A DNA stretch of 64,000 bases from NCBI GenBank assembly GCA_964388955.1, contig CAYMCO010000001.1:124001-188000 (forward strand). Direction: 5' to 3'. Numbering within the stretch: position 1 is the first letter of the stretch; every line of letters starts with the position of its first letter. A program made the position numbers and the translations under genes. Origin of the DNA: CAYMCO01 sp964388955 (GTDB lineage Bacteria > Chloroflexota > Anaerolineae > Anaerolineales > E44-bin32). Positions 24,593 to 33,347 of this stretch are shown here, one piece after another. The notes beneath the pieces were generated by a model. That model was given only the letters and a program-made list of their open reading frames with translations. It did no database searches and was not told the DNA's origin.

Positions 24593-26008
24593 TTAGACCT
24601 GCGATCTGGCTCGTTTCTTCTTCTTGTGGCGCATGCGGGCGGACAGGATCTTCTCCTGTGCCCGGTACTTCGCCACCGTCCGACGGGCGATATCGATTCC
24701 TTCTGCATGAAGAATATCGGTAATGGCGCTATCCGTCAACGGCTTCGTTTCTTTCTCGATGATCTCCTTGATGCGATCCCTCACTGGCAAGCTGCGATCG
24801 AAGAATCTGGCCAGCGGAATAATACGCCCGTCGGGCAAGGCGACCGATTTACCGGCCACCGCCCTCGAGACGGTCGATTCATGTACGTCCATCAATTCGG
24901 CGACTTCGGCTCGGGTCGTGGGAATGAGCTCCCGCGGTCCATGCAGGATGAACTCCCGCTGCCTGGTCACCAACACCTTCATCAGTCGACGCATGGTGTT
25001 GTTGCGCTGCTGGATGCACTTCACGAACAGGGATGCCCGCTCCAACTGGTGCCCCCATTCCTCGGCGGAATCATCACGTGAGGTCCGGATCGCCTTGCGG
25101 AAGAGTGGGTTCACCCGCAGCCAGCCGGGCACGGAGGAGAAGATCTCCACCATCAGCGGCCCCCCGCCGTTGGGGGAATTATAGGAGATCTGGATGTCCG
25201 GCCTGTGGTAAACGTTGGGATCTGCAGTCGGCTGTTCGCGCCCCGAACCCCAATAAGCGCGGGCCGGGTATGGGTTCAGGGACTCCTGAATGAACTGCGT
25301 CGCCTGGCGGACATGGCTCATGGGGACGTCATGGTGCTTGGCGATAGCGCTCATGTCTCGCCGGGCGAGCTCGCCAAATGTCTCCTCGATAATGCTTCGC
25401 GCCAGTTGAATCGTGGGGCGATCTGCATCGAACAAGTCCAATTGTGCCAAAAGGGCTCGGCGGCCGTCGGGCATGGCCAACCCAGGGGGGTCCGCGTGGG
25501 AGATCAGGTCGATCACGCGTATCACCTGCTTGTACGGGCAGTTTGTGAGGCGCGATATGAGCGCTGGGGGCTCCGCCAAGAAGCCGTCCTCGTCGAGTGC
25601 GTAGAGGACATAGGCGGCAAGCTTACGCTCCTCCGGCTCCAGATCGGCTGCAAGCTGCCGGAGCACGTATGTGGGCAGATCCTCCGGTGCGGCGGGCTCA
25701 TTGTCCATGGGCTCATCTTCGAGGCGCGGCCTTCGCCGTGGCCGGTAGGAATCGCGCGGCGAAAGAAAAACGATGGGCTCATCGGTCGCGGTCCCTTGGC
25801 TGCAGATGGGGCACCGGCCACGCCCGGGCAGGGGGCGCTGGCAGTTGGGGCAGACGCGGCGATCGAGCAGTTCGAGGGCCGGATTCTCGGTGAGTTCGTG
25901 GAGAACCTTCTCTGTCAATTCCAAATGGGGCATGGCCAGCAGGGTCATGGTCTGCGCCAGATGGGCGGTGGTCATGGGCCGCAGCGATTGGTCTTGGACC
26001 TGGTACAT
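24593..26008 (-). CDS. rpoN: RNA polymerase sigma-54 factor with an inserted zinc ribbon
   Basis: 471 residues from MYQVQDQSLRP, with a GAGGTG ribosome site; the frame is open further upstream but the conserved start is here. Region I (1-48) is the Gln/Leu-rich activator-binding part. Residues 53-69 hold CPNCQRPLPGRGRCPIC, a four-cysteine zinc-ribbon pattern that sits where most RpoN proteins have an acidic linker. Core-binding and helix-turn-helix regions follow (RAEVAELMDVHESTVSRAV). The RpoN box is ARRTVAKYR (441-449), and a basic tail ends the protein. It directs polymerase to -24/-12 promoters and needs an AAA+ activator such as the one encoded two genes downstream. Confidence 0.95.
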   Translation of the reverse strand: MYQVQDQSLRPMTTAHLAQTMTLLAMPHLELTEKVLHELTENPALELLDRRVCPNCQRPLPGRGRCPICSQGTATDEPIVFLSPRDSYRPRRRPRLEDEPMDNEPAAPEDLPTYVLRQLAADLEPEERKLAAYVLYALDEDGFLAEPPALISRLTNCPYKQVIRVIDLISHADPPGLAMPDGRRALLAQLDLFDADRPTIQLARSIIEETFGELARRDMSAIAKHHDVPMSHVRQATQFIQESLNPYPARAYWGSGREQPTADPNVYHRPDIQISYNSPNGGGPLMVEIFSSVPGWLRVNPLFRKAIRTSRDDSAEEWGHQLERASLFVKCIQQRNNTMRRLMKVLVTRQREFILHGPRELIPTTRAEVAELMDVHESTVSRAVAGKSVALPDGRIIPLARFFDRSLPVRDRIKEIIEKETKPLTDSAITDILHAEGIDIARRTVAKYRAQEKILSARMRHKKKKRARSQV

Positions 26009-26023
26009 GGGCACCTCGCGAGC

Positions 26024-26052
26024 AGTATACAGGAAGCCAAACTTGTGCGCAA
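26024..26052 (-). promoter_or_regulatory. possible promoter of the rpoN-kinase-regulator operon
   Basis: Minus strand TTGCGC, a 17-base spacer and TATACT. The transcript would start about ten bases before the rpoN ATG, which leaves little room for the GAGGTG site, so an upstream start is also possible. Confidence 0.4.
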
Positions 26053-26064
26053 TCATGTTGCAAG

Positions 26065-26091
26065 TTGCATGCCAGCAATTAACGGTAAAAT
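26065..26091 (+). promoter_or_regulatory. possible promoter of trmFO
   Basis: TAAAAT ends eight bases before the trmFO ATG; TTGCAT lies 15 bases upstream of it, shorter than ideal. No ribosome site is seen, so a leaderless or near-leaderless transcript is likely. Confidence 0.35.
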
Positions 26092-26099
26092 GCCACGCA

Positions 26100-27452
26100 A
26101 TGGCCGAGAAAGTGACTGTAGTGGGAGGCGGATTGGCGGGCAGCGAGGCGGCCTGGCAGATCGCCAGCCGCCAGGTGCCGGTGCGGCTTCTCGAGATGCG
26201 CCCAGGAAAGGGCACCGGCGCACATCGGACCGCCGATCTGGCTGAACTGGTGTGCTCCAACTCATTGGGTTCCATGCTGCCGGACCGTGCGGCGGGTGTG
26301 CTCATGGCAGAGCTGCGGCATATGCGGTCCTTGCTGCTGTCCATCGCGGAGGCGGTCGCCGTGCCCGCAGGCCGCGCCCTTGCTGTGGACCGGTCGCGAT
26401 TTGCAGAGCGGGTGACCGCCCAGCTTGAATCTCACCCGCTGATCGAGGTAGTCCGGGAGGAAGCAACTGCAATCCCTTCGGGGGCAGCGATACTGGCCAG
26501 CGGGCCGCTGACCTCCGAGAGGTTTTCTGCAGCTCTGGTCGAGCTCACAGGGGAGGCGCACCTATACTTCTTCGATGCGCTGGCGCCCATCGTGGAGTCC
26601 GAAAGTATCGACCGGGCGCTCGTCTTCCGCGGCTCCCGCTATGAATCCACCGGGGAGGGGGAGGGAGACTATCTCAACTGCCCGCTGGATCGCGAGGAAT
26701 ATGGGCCCTTCGTGCAGGCGCTGTTGGGCGCGGAGCGGATCCCGCTCCGCGAGTTCGAGGCGGCCATTCACAAAGGAGTCCGGGCGGGGATGGACAAGTT
26801 CTTTGAGGGCTGTCTCCCGGTCGAGATCATTGCGGAGCGCGGCCAGGAGTCGTTGGCATTTGGGCCGCTGCGGCCGGTGGGTTTGGTTGACCCGCGCAGC
26901 GGCCGGCGTCCGTATGCGGTCGCTCAGCTGCGTCAAGACGACCTTCGCGCCGAGCTGTACAACATGGTGGGCTTCCAGACCAATCTGAAGTACGGGGAGC
27001 AGCGGCGGGTATTTCGCATGATCCCGGGGTTGGGGCGGGCTCGCTTTCACCGCTATGGGAGCATGCATCGGAACACATTCATCAATGCGCCGCGTGTGCT
27101 GGAGAGCACCCTTCAATTTCGTGATCGGCCCAGTCTGTTCGCCGCAGGTCAGATTTGTGGGGTGGAGGGATACTTGGGGAACATCGCCACCGGGCTGTTG
27201 GCCGGCGTGAACGCGGCCCGCCTATGCCGCGGGCAGGAGCCGCTGCGCCTCCCGGAGACCACCATCTTGGGCGCCCTGTGCCACTATATCGCCCATGCAG
27301 ACCCCTCCCGATTCCAGCCCATGAAGGCGAACTTCGGCATTCTTCCTACTCTGCCGATCCAGCCAAGAGGCGGCCGGCGTGCCCGTGCGGGGGCGCATGC
27401 GGCGCGGGCGGCCCGCGACTTGGCGAGCATCTGGCCAAAGGGCGAGGGTTAA
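26100..27452 (+). CDS. trmFO: methylenetetrahydrofolate-tRNA-(uracil-5-)-methyltransferase TrmFO
   Basis: 450 residues, family length. It starts at MAEKVTVVGGGLAGSEAA, a GidA-like FAD-binding Rossmann motif; the frame is open upstream but this ATG matches the family. Further signatures are LLEMRPGKGTGAHRT, LAELVCSNSLGSMLPDRAAGVL, GEGEGDYLNCPLDREEY, NMVGFQTNLKYGEQRRVFRMIPGL and FAAGQICGVEGYLGNIATGLLAG. It makes 5-methyluridine at position 54 of tRNA with folate as carbon donor. Its TAA shares one base with the ATG of the M28 gene. It is divergent from rpoN. Confidence 0.95.
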   Translation: MAEKVTVVGGGLAGSEAAWQIASRQVPVRLLEMRPGKGTGAHRTADLAELVCSNSLGSMLPDRAAGVLMAELRHMRSLLLSIAEAVAVPAGRALAVDRSRFAERVTAQLESHPLIEVVREEATAIPSGAAILASGPLTSERFSAALVELTGEAHLYFFDALAPIVESESIDRALVFRGSRYESTGEGEGDYLNCPLDREEYGPFVQALLGAERIPLREFEAAIHKGVRAGMDKFFEGCLPVEIIAERGQESLAFGPLRPVGLVDPRSGRRPYAVAQLRQDDLRAELYNMVGFQTNLKYGEQRRVFRMIPGLGRARFHRYGSMHRNTFINAPRVLESTLQFRDRPSLFAAGQICGVEGYLGNIATGLLAGVNAARLCRGQEPLRLPETTILGALCHYIAHADPSRFQPMKANFGILPTLPIQPRGGRRARAGAHAARAARDLASIWPKGEG

Positions 27453-28576
27453 TGCGCATAGGCACCTCACGAGAGGCGAATCCGCACCGAACCGCGATCC
27501 GGCCCCATCTTCCGAGGGGCAGGGGGCTGCTGCATGGGGCGCTCGCGATCGGGCTGCTGGCGCTGGCGGGTTGCGGGATGGGCCAGGGAGGCGCGTCGAG
27601 CCCATCGGCGAGCGCAACGAAGACCACCGTGCTCGCCGGGCCGGCGGGGGGGGCCACGGAGATCCGGCCTGAGGCGGCCAGCCGGGAGGCACCGGCGGAG
27701 AGAGACGAGGCGAATGGCGCTACGGCGTTGCCGGGTCGCAATACGACGGGCCCGACCATGTTGCAGGCCGGGAAGTTTGACTCGGAACGGGCCTTTGGCT
27801 ATGTGGCGCAGCAGCTTTCTTTCGGCCCGCGGATCCCTGGCTCGGAAGCGCACGCACAGGCGGCGCGGTGGATCGCCGCCCAATTGGCCGCAGCGGGTTG
27901 GGGGCTGGAGAAGCAGCATTTCTCCTACCGGGGCGTGGATCTGACCAATATCATTGCGCATAGCCATTCCTTTGGAACCAGAACCGGGGAGAAATGGATC
28001 CTGTTGGGCGCGCACTATGACACCCGCCCGCGGGCCGACGAGGATCCCGAGAATCCCGGCCTGCCCGTGCCCGGGGCCAACGACGGTGGGTCGGGCGTGG
28101 CGGTTTTGCTGGAACTGGCGAATATGGTCCCGGCCGACACCATGCCCTGTGAGCTGTGGCTGGCCTTCTTTGATGCCGAGGACAGCGGGGGAATCGGCGA
28201 GTGGGAATGGTTCGTCGGCTCCCGATACATGGCCGCGAATCTGGATGCGCAACCCCAATCGGTGGTTGTGGTCGACATGGTGGGGGACGCTGACCTGCAG
28301 CTCTATCTGGAGCATAATTCGGACCGAGATTTGGCCGATTCCATTTGGGATGTGGCGGATGATCTGGGTCACGAGGCGTTTATTCCGGGCTACAAATGGA
28401 CCATCTTGGACGATCACATTCCCTTCCTGCGCAGGGGAATTCCGGCCGCGGATATCATTGATTTCGACTATCCTTATTGGCACACCACCGCCGATACGCT
28501 GGACAAGGTCTCGGGGGACAGCCTGGCTCAGGTGGGCGAGACGCTGGCCGCCTGGCTGCAGTCCGCCTGCAGATGA
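27452..28576 (+). CDS. M28-family lipoprotein, glutaminyl-peptide cyclotransferase-like
   Basis: 374 residues. The ATG at 27452 overlaps the trmFO stop (TAATG). A basic N-terminus and the lipobox LAGC (about residue 37) mark an exported lipoprotein, followed by a 70-residue Ser/Ala/Pro linker. The metallopeptidase fold has zinc ligands in LLGAHYDTRP, PGANDGGSGVAVLLELA and FFDAEDSGG, plus VVVVDMVGD and the late histidine in YPYWHTTADTLDKVS. The latter pattern is that of glutaminyl cyclases, which cyclise N-terminal Gln; a plain aminopeptidase is the alternative. The stop overlaps the next reading frame region. Confidence 0.85.
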   Translation: MRIGTSREANPHRTAIRPHLPRGRGLLHGALAIGLLALAGCGMGQGGASSPSASATKTTVLAGPAGGATEIRPEAASREAPAERDEANGATALPGRNTTGPTMLQAGKFDSERAFGYVAQQLSFGPRIPGSEAHAQAARWIAAQLAAAGWGLEKQHFSYRGVDLTNIIAHSHSFGTRTGEKWILLGAHYDTRPRADEDPENPGLPVPGANDGGSGVAVLLELANMVPADTMPCELWLAFFDAEDSGGIGEWEWFVGSRYMAANLDAQPQSVVVVDMVGDADLQLYLEHNSDRDLADSIWDVADDLGHEAFIPGYKWTILDDHIPFLRRGIPAADIIDFDYPYWHTTADTLDKVSGDSLAQVGETLAAWLQSACR

Positions 28577-28596
28577 ACTGGAAGGGACGGAGTGGG

Positions 28597-29817
28597 ATGC
28601 AGACGAAAATCGGGCCCGCCAAGCGGGTGTCGAATATCGGTGACTATTTCTTCGCCCGGCGCGGTCGGCGCATCGCCGAGCTGCGATCCAAGGGGGTCGA
28701 TGTGATCCGCATGGATATCGGTTCCCCGGACATGCCGCCCGCCCGGCATATCATCGATGCCATGGTGAAATCCGCATATGATGCAGGTCACCACGGCTAT
28801 TCGCCGGCTGGCGGGACGGCCGAATTCCGCGCCGCTGTTCAAGACTACTACCGGCGGCGATTTGGCGTTGAATTGGATGAGAAGACGGAGGTCCTGGGCC
28901 TGATCGGCTCAAAGGAGGGGGTGTTCCATCTCGCCCAAGCGGTGCTCGATCCCGGGGATATGGCGCTGGTCCCGGATCCCGGATACCTGGTCTATCCGCG
29001 GGCGGCCCAGATCGCTGGTGCCGAGCTGGTGCAAATGCCGCTGCGGGAAGTGTCCGGATATCTCCCGGATCTAGGCGCGCTGCCTGGACCGACCCCCGGC
29101 CAGAAGCAGGTGCTGTGGGTGAACTATCCCAACAACCCCACCGGGGCTGTAGCCCCATTCGAATTCTTCGAGCGGCTCGTCGATTATGGCCGGCGGAATG
29201 GGGCGCTCATCTGCCACGACGCGCCGTACGTCGAAGTGGCATACGAAGGATATCGCCCCCCAAGCATCCTGCAGGTGTCCGGCGCCAAGGAAGTGGCGGT
29301 GGAGTTCAATTCGCTATCCAAGAGCTATAACATGGCGGGCTGGCGACTGGGTATGGTGGCGGGCAATGCAGCGGCCATCGGCGCCTTGTTCACATACAAG
29401 AGCCAGGTGGATTCATCGCATTTCCGACCGCTGTTGGATGCGGGTGTGGCTGCCTTGCGGGGCGATCAAAGCTGGTTGCAGGAGCGGAATGCCGTATACA
29501 GGGAGCGCCGAGATCTGATACTGACCGCGCTCAAAGAGCTGGGGATGCATGCGCCGAAGCCGTCCGCCAGCCTATACGTGTGGGCCCGCCTGCCAGAGGG
29601 GGAAGAGCTTTCGATGCCCTACACCGAAAGGCTGTTGGAGCAGGCAGGGGTGAGCCTCGCACCGGGGGCTGCCTTTGGCGCATGTGGGGAGGGATACTTG
29701 CGCATCTCCGTGACCGCGCCCTCGGATCGCCTGGAAGAGGCGCTGGCTCGCTTCGTGAATTGGGCCCACGCGCGGCAGAGGGGGGGTGGGTTCGATCCCC
29801 CGATCGAGGCGGTATAA
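28597..29817 (+). CDS. PLP-dependent class I/II aminotransferase, LL-diaminopimelate aminotransferase-like
   Basis: 406 residues from MQTKIGPAKRV, which has GGGACGGAG upstream and matches the family start. An ATG at 28573 that overlaps the previous stop (ATGA) would add eight residues. Motifs: NIGDYFFARRG, RMDIGSPDMPP, GYSPAGGTAEFR, WVNYPNNPTGAVA, ICHDAPYVEVAYEG, and the PLP lysine in SLSKSYNMAGWRLGMV. The length, the YFFAR start and the SYNMAGWR loop resemble DapL (lysine synthesis) and related alanine aminotransferases. The exact substrate cannot be settled without comparison. Confidence 0.85.
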   Translation: MQTKIGPAKRVSNIGDYFFARRGRRIAELRSKGVDVIRMDIGSPDMPPARHIIDAMVKSAYDAGHHGYSPAGGTAEFRAAVQDYYRRRFGVELDEKTEVLGLIGSKEGVFHLAQAVLDPGDMALVPDPGYLVYPRAAQIAGAELVQMPLREVSGYLPDLGALPGPTPGQKQVLWVNYPNNPTGAVAPFEFFERLVDYGRRNGALICHDAPYVEVAYEGYRPPSILQVSGAKEVAVEFNSLSKSYNMAGWRLGMVAGNAAAIGALFTYKSQVDSSHFRPLLDAGVAALRGDQSWLQERNAVYRERRDLILTALKELGMHAPKPSASLYVWARLPEGEELSMPYTERLLEQAGVSLAPGAAFGACGEGYLRISVTAPSDRLEEALARFVNWAHARQRGGGFDPPIEAV

Positions 29818-29818
29818 T
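29791..29818 (+). promoter_or_regulatory. promoter of hflX inside the end of the aminotransferase gene
   Basis: A perfect TATAAT ends six bases before the hflX ATG, with TTCGAT 16 bases upstream. Transcription would begin at or next to the start codon, giving a leaderless message. Confidence 0.5.
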
Positions 29819-29824
29819 CGCGCT

Positions 29825-31207
29825 ATGAGTAAGCCCCCTGTTCGAACGCAGGCCCCGGAAGAACGCGCTTTCCTCGTGGGTGTCGAGATCAACAGCGACC
29901 GCGGCCTGCTCTCCATCGATGAGTCGCTGAAGGAGTTGGCGCTGCTGGCGGAGACGGCAGGTCTGGCGGCTGTAGGCTATGCCCAACAGCGTCTGGAGCG
30001 GCCGGATCCAAAGACTTTCGTAGGCGCCGGGAAGGTGGAGGAGATTCGGGATCTGGCGGAGGATCTCGAAGCGGATGTCATCATATTCGATGAAGAACTC
30101 TCGCCACGCCACCAGCGCGAGCTGGAGCGTGCGATGGGTGACAATCTGAAGGTGCTGGATCGAACGGCCTTAATTCTGGACATCTTTGCCCAGCATGCCC
30201 ACACGCGCGAAGGCGCACTGCAGGTGGAATTGGCACAGTATGAGTACCGACTTCCACGGCTCACGCGGGCCTGGACCCACTTGGCGAGGCAGGCCGGCGG
30301 TGGCGGCGGAAGGGCAGGAGGTGTGGGTGGAGTGGGATTGCGTGGGCCTGGCGAGACACAGCTGGAGGTGGATCGGCAGGTGATCGACCAACGCATCACC
30401 AGGCTGAAGGCAGAGCTGGAGAAAGTGCGCGCCCACCGGAGGCGGTATCGCACCAGACGCATGCAGGCCAAGATCCCCACCGTCGCGTTGGTGGGCTACA
30501 CCAACGCCGGCAAGTCCACGTTGCTCAACACGCTTTCGGATGCTCAGGTCCTTGTGGCCGACAAGCTCTTTGCTACCTTGGATCCCACGACGCGCAGGAT
30601 CACGCTGCCCAGTGGAAGACACGCCCTGTTGACGGACACGGTGGGATTCATCCAGAAGCTGCCCACGCTCTTGGTGGCCGCCTTTCGCGCTACACTGGAG
30701 GAGATCTCGGATGCGGAATTGCTGCTGCATGTGGTGGACATCACCCATCCCCAGGCGCTGGAGCAGGCCCAGGCGGTGCGCGAGACCCTGGAGGCGATCC
30801 ATGTCACAGGGGTCCCCATGGTAACCGCGTTGAACAAGATCGACCTGCTCTCCAATCCGGGTGCAGCAGTCGAATGGGTGGACGAGTTCGAGCGAGCGGT
30901 ACCCATATCTGCGTTGACCGGCGAGGGGGTCGAGGCGCTTTTGGCAGCGGTCGATGAGGAGTTGTTCGACCGCCTGGCCTCCGTTCATGTGCGCATCCCT
31001 TATAGTGATGGCAAGCAGATCAATCTATTTCATGAGATCGGTGTCGTCGACCAGGTTCAGCACACACCAGAAGGTGTGCAGATCGATGGTCATCTGCCCA
31101 AGTGGGCCGTGAGCCAGTTTGTGCGCTTCGCCATCCCCAATCCGACGGCTGAAGAACCCGTCTCGGATCTGGCGCCCTCACAACCCCCCGAGGAAGCCGA
31201 GAGCTGA
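29825..31207 (+). CDS. hflX: ribosome-associated GTPase HflX
   Basis: 460 residues. The N-terminal HflX domain (about 15-195) has DPKTFVGAGKVEEI, IIFDEELSPRHQRELE and ALQVELAQYEYRLPRL, then the Gly-rich loop GGGGGRAGGVGGVGLRGPGETQLE. A coiled-coil linker follows. The G domain (about 218-380) has GYTNAGKSTLLN (G1), DTVGFIQKLP (G3) and NKIDLL (G4). HflX splits stalled 70S ribosomes and binds the 50S subunit. The ATG has no ribosome site. The ATP-linked N-domain and the C-terminal domain are present, so it looks complete. Confidence 0.95.
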   Translation: MSKPPVRTQAPEERAFLVGVEINSDRGLLSIDESLKELALLAETAGLAAVGYAQQRLERPDPKTFVGAGKVEEIRDLAEDLEADVIIFDEELSPRHQRELERAMGDNLKVLDRTALILDIFAQHAHTREGALQVELAQYEYRLPRLTRAWTHLARQAGGGGGRAGGVGGVGLRGPGETQLEVDRQVIDQRITRLKAELEKVRAHRRRYRTRRMQAKIPTVALVGYTNAGKSTLLNTLSDAQVLVADKLFATLDPTTRRITLPSGRHALLTDTVGFIQKLPTLLVAAFRATLEEISDAELLLHVVDITHPQALEQAQAVRETLEAIHVTGVPMVTALNKIDLLSNPGAAVEWVDEFERAVPISALTGEGVEALLAAVDEELFDRLASVHVRIPYSDGKQINLFHEIGVVDQVQHTPEGVQIDGHLPKWAVSQFVRFAIPNPTAEEPVSDLAPSQPPEEAES

Positions 31208-31249
31208 CTCTATCGCCCACTCGGAGCCCATGGATCACAGGGGCCCGCA

Positions 31250-32233
31250 TCAACCCTGGTTGAAGATCTCGTGGTATGCACGATCCAATTCGTCGTCGCT
31301 CAGATGAGCGTAGCGCTGCGTGACGGAGATGTTCTTATGGCGGGCAAGCTCCTGAGCCAGCTTGAGATTGCCCCCTGAGCCGCGCAAGGCGCTGGTCACA
31401 AAATAGTGGCGAAAGGAATGGGGGGTGATGGCGTTCGCCGCCTTTGGCCCGAGAGCCTCATCACCGCGTTGGTTGACAATCGCGCGGCCGGTAGTGGTGC
31501 TGATGGGAAGCACTTTGCTGCCTGCGCCCCGGTCGTGCCGGGCGAAGAGCGGCAGGGTGGCCAGTGGCCGCCCCGATCGACCGTCGAGGCGCGAGCGGCT
31601 GCTCAGGTAGTCTTTCAAGCAGCGCATGGCGCGGTTGGAGAAGCGCACAACCGCCTGACGGTCGCCCTTGCCGATCAGCACGGCTTGGCCCTCATTCCAG
31701 TCCACATCGCCGCGCCGAAGTTCGCAGGCCTCGTGGACCCGCAGACCGGTGTCCGCAAGGGTGATGATAAAAGCGCGGTCGCGCAGGTTTCGGAGCCGCT
31801 CCCGGTGCCCATCTACGGGCCTGCCGCTCAGGCGCTCGGCATAATCGATCATTTGTTCTATCGCCTTGCGGGGAAACTGGGGGAGCCGGATTCCCGGCCG
31901 CCGGGAGCGATGGCGGATGAGCAGCCGCATGCGGGGCAGGTTGATGTCCGCCAGGTTCTCCGCGGCCAGATATTCGTACCAGCCGGCCGCCGCGGTGAGG
32001 TAGAGGCTTTCGGTTGCCGGCGCGTAGCGTTTCAGGTCTTTGGCGAATCGGGCAATCCAGTCCTCTTCGGCGTGGCGGGCGGGGGTGGCTTCGAGGTCCA
32101 GGCCACGATTTGCCAGCGTGGAAGCGAAAGCCCCCAGGGCGTTGGAATAAGTGCGCGCGGTGTTGGGGCTGCGCGCCGAGCGCACGCTCCGCAGATAGGC
32201 TTCGATGGATTGGTTCACACTGGGTTCGCGCAT
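31250..32233 (-). CDS. tyrosine recombinase (XerC/XerD-like integrase)
   Basis: 327 residues. The N-terminal core-binding SAM-like domain (about 5-100, SIEAYLRSVRSARSPNTARTY) is followed by the catalytic domain with all six active residues: R165 in DTGLRVHEAC, K189 in IGKGDR, H272 and R275 in HSFRH, H299 in RHKN, and the nucleophile Y308 in TQRYAHL. It cuts and rejoins DNA at short inverted sites. Length and spacing match XerC/D, but the gene stands alone between hflX and a gene-poor, decayed region, so a mobile-element role is possible. A strong promoter with a palindromic operator lies upstream. Confidence 0.88.
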   Translation of the reverse strand: MREPSVNQSIEAYLRSVRSARSPNTARTYSNALGAFASTLANRGLDLEATPARHAEEDWIARFAKDLKRYAPATESLYLTAAAGWYEYLAAENLADINLPRMRLLIRHRSRRPGIRLPQFPRKAIEQMIDYAERLSGRPVDGHRERLRNLRDRAFIITLADTGLRVHEACELRRGDVDWNEGQAVLIGKGDRQAVVRFSNRAMRCLKDYLSSRSRLDGRSGRPLATLPLFARHDRGAGSKVLPISTTTGRAIVNQRGDEALGPKAANAITPHSFRHYFVTSALRGSGGNLKLAQELARHKNISVTQRYAHLSDDELDRAYHEIFNQG

Positions 32234-32304
32234 GTCCGAATTCCTTCTTGCTCCGCGGGCAGGAGAAACAGGGGCTTCTGGTGCTCCCTCCTGGGCTGGA
32301 TATT

Positions 32305-32332
32305 GCTTATCATAATGATACTTATCATAAGC
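32305..32332. promoter_or_regulatory. 28-bp AT-rich palindromic operator upstream of the recombinase
   Basis: Near-perfect dyad: GCTTAT at the left end, ATAAGC at the right, with ATAA/TTAT blocks inside and two copies of TTATCATAA. It covers the predicted transcription start of the recombinase promoter at 32339-32367, so a bound repressor would block transcription. It stands out sharply from the GC-rich surroundings. Confidence 0.65.
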
Positions 32333-32338
32333 ATCAGC

Positions 32339-32367
32339 AGATTAGCATGGGAACCGGCCGCTGTCAA
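32339..32367 (-). promoter_or_regulatory. promoter of the tyrosine recombinase
   Basis: Minus strand TTGACA (perfect), 17-base spacer and TAATCT. The start site would fall near 32331, inside the palindrome. Leader length about 100 bases. Confidence 0.6.
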
Positions 32368-33005
32368 CTCCCCTCCCCGCCCGGTTGGTTCTGCAGTGGG
32401 CGCCGCGAATGGACGCCGCCTGCAACTGCTGCCGCATGCCGCTGATCTGATGGCCATGCCGCGCATTCACGGCCAGCCGGACGGGCCCTTCCCGGATGCA
32501 GGGTTTGTCGTATGGGAATAGTTCGTCGGTCACAGGCGTTCGCACCATAGGTGGAAGAACGCGAGCGGCTTTGGTGGCCATCTGGGCAAGGATGCGAGGT
32601 TAGGACGCCAGAGAATCGCCCATGAAGCGGGATTCCGGGACGTGGCATGCCCCCGGCCACCTCCCTCTCCCGGCGAGCCCACGGCTGCCGCAAGTCGTCC
32701 GGTATAGGGAGCCGTTTTTTGGACTCTCGGTGGCTCGCATACGCGTCTTTCCATAAATGAAGGCAATCGGTTGATCACGCGGTAATAATGCACTAATAGA
32801 ACACTAAGACACGGGCCGGCGAGGACTGGCTGGTGTTCTCCCGACCCCCATCTCCTCTCTACGCGGCTATGCGGGTGTGCTGCCAGGGGTGTCAGAGTCC
32901 AAGAGTGGCAATTTCCATGCCATTCGACCCGCCCTCGGAGCAAATCCCCCGGCCCGGGTGCATGGATCCGGCTCATGAAGAGAGCAGATTGTCTCCGCGA
33001 GGGAG
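32368..33005. other. gene-poor stretch beside the recombinase
   Basis: No reading frame here has a family match or a ribosome site. A promoter-like sequence on the plus strand (TTGATC at 32771, 17-base spacer, TAATAG at 32794) precedes no recognisable gene. The stretch 32700-32815 is more AT-rich than its surroundings. It may be remains of decayed genes. Confidence 0.4.
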
Positions 33006-33347
33006 ATGCGCTATGCTTGGTTCAGGCGCCGCAGAGCACCCTGCGATGGGTACACAGTGCAATGCAGCCATCACGGCGAGATTCCTGCCGTCAAAGCGAA
33101 GGGGGAAGATGATCTTGGTCATGCGATCAGAACGGATCGGCTTTCCTCCGCTTTCAACGGTGGACAATGGCGGCCGATCTTGAAGGCCAATCTTGGCGGC
33201 TATCTGCTTTTCTATATTCTCGTTCCGGGGGCGACGTTCCTGATGACGTATGCGCTGCAGGTCCTGTACACGACGATCATAACCTGCTGGGCAATACCCT
33301 TCCTTCTGCAGTCGTTCGCCTGCAAGAGAGTTCCGCATGAGCTCTGA
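33006..33347 (+). CDS. possible small membrane protein before the ICMT-like gene
   Basis: 113-residue frame. Only the last 55 residues look like a real protein: ANLGGYLLFYILVPGATFLMTYALQVLYTTI followed by AIPFLLQSFACKR, two membrane helices. A TTG codon at about 33179 could be the true start. It overlaps the following methyltransferase gene by 11 bases, which suggests coupling. The first half has no conserved look and may be untranslated. The family was not recognised. Confidence 0.38.
   Translation: MRYAWFRRRRAPCDGYTVQCSHHGEIPAVKAKGEDDLGHAIRTDRLSSAFNGGQWRPILKANLGGYLLFYILVPGATFLMTYALQVLYTTIITCWAIPFLLQSFACKRVPHEL

Noticed and set aside
25205..26245. A 346-codon plus-strand frame opposite rpoN
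   Set aside because: Antisense to a clear RpoN gene and without protein-like features.
32530..33183. Open frames of 116-148 codons in the stretch after the recombinase
   Set aside because: No start signals, no recognisable domains and Cys/Pro/Arg-rich translations typical of non-coding high-GC DNA.
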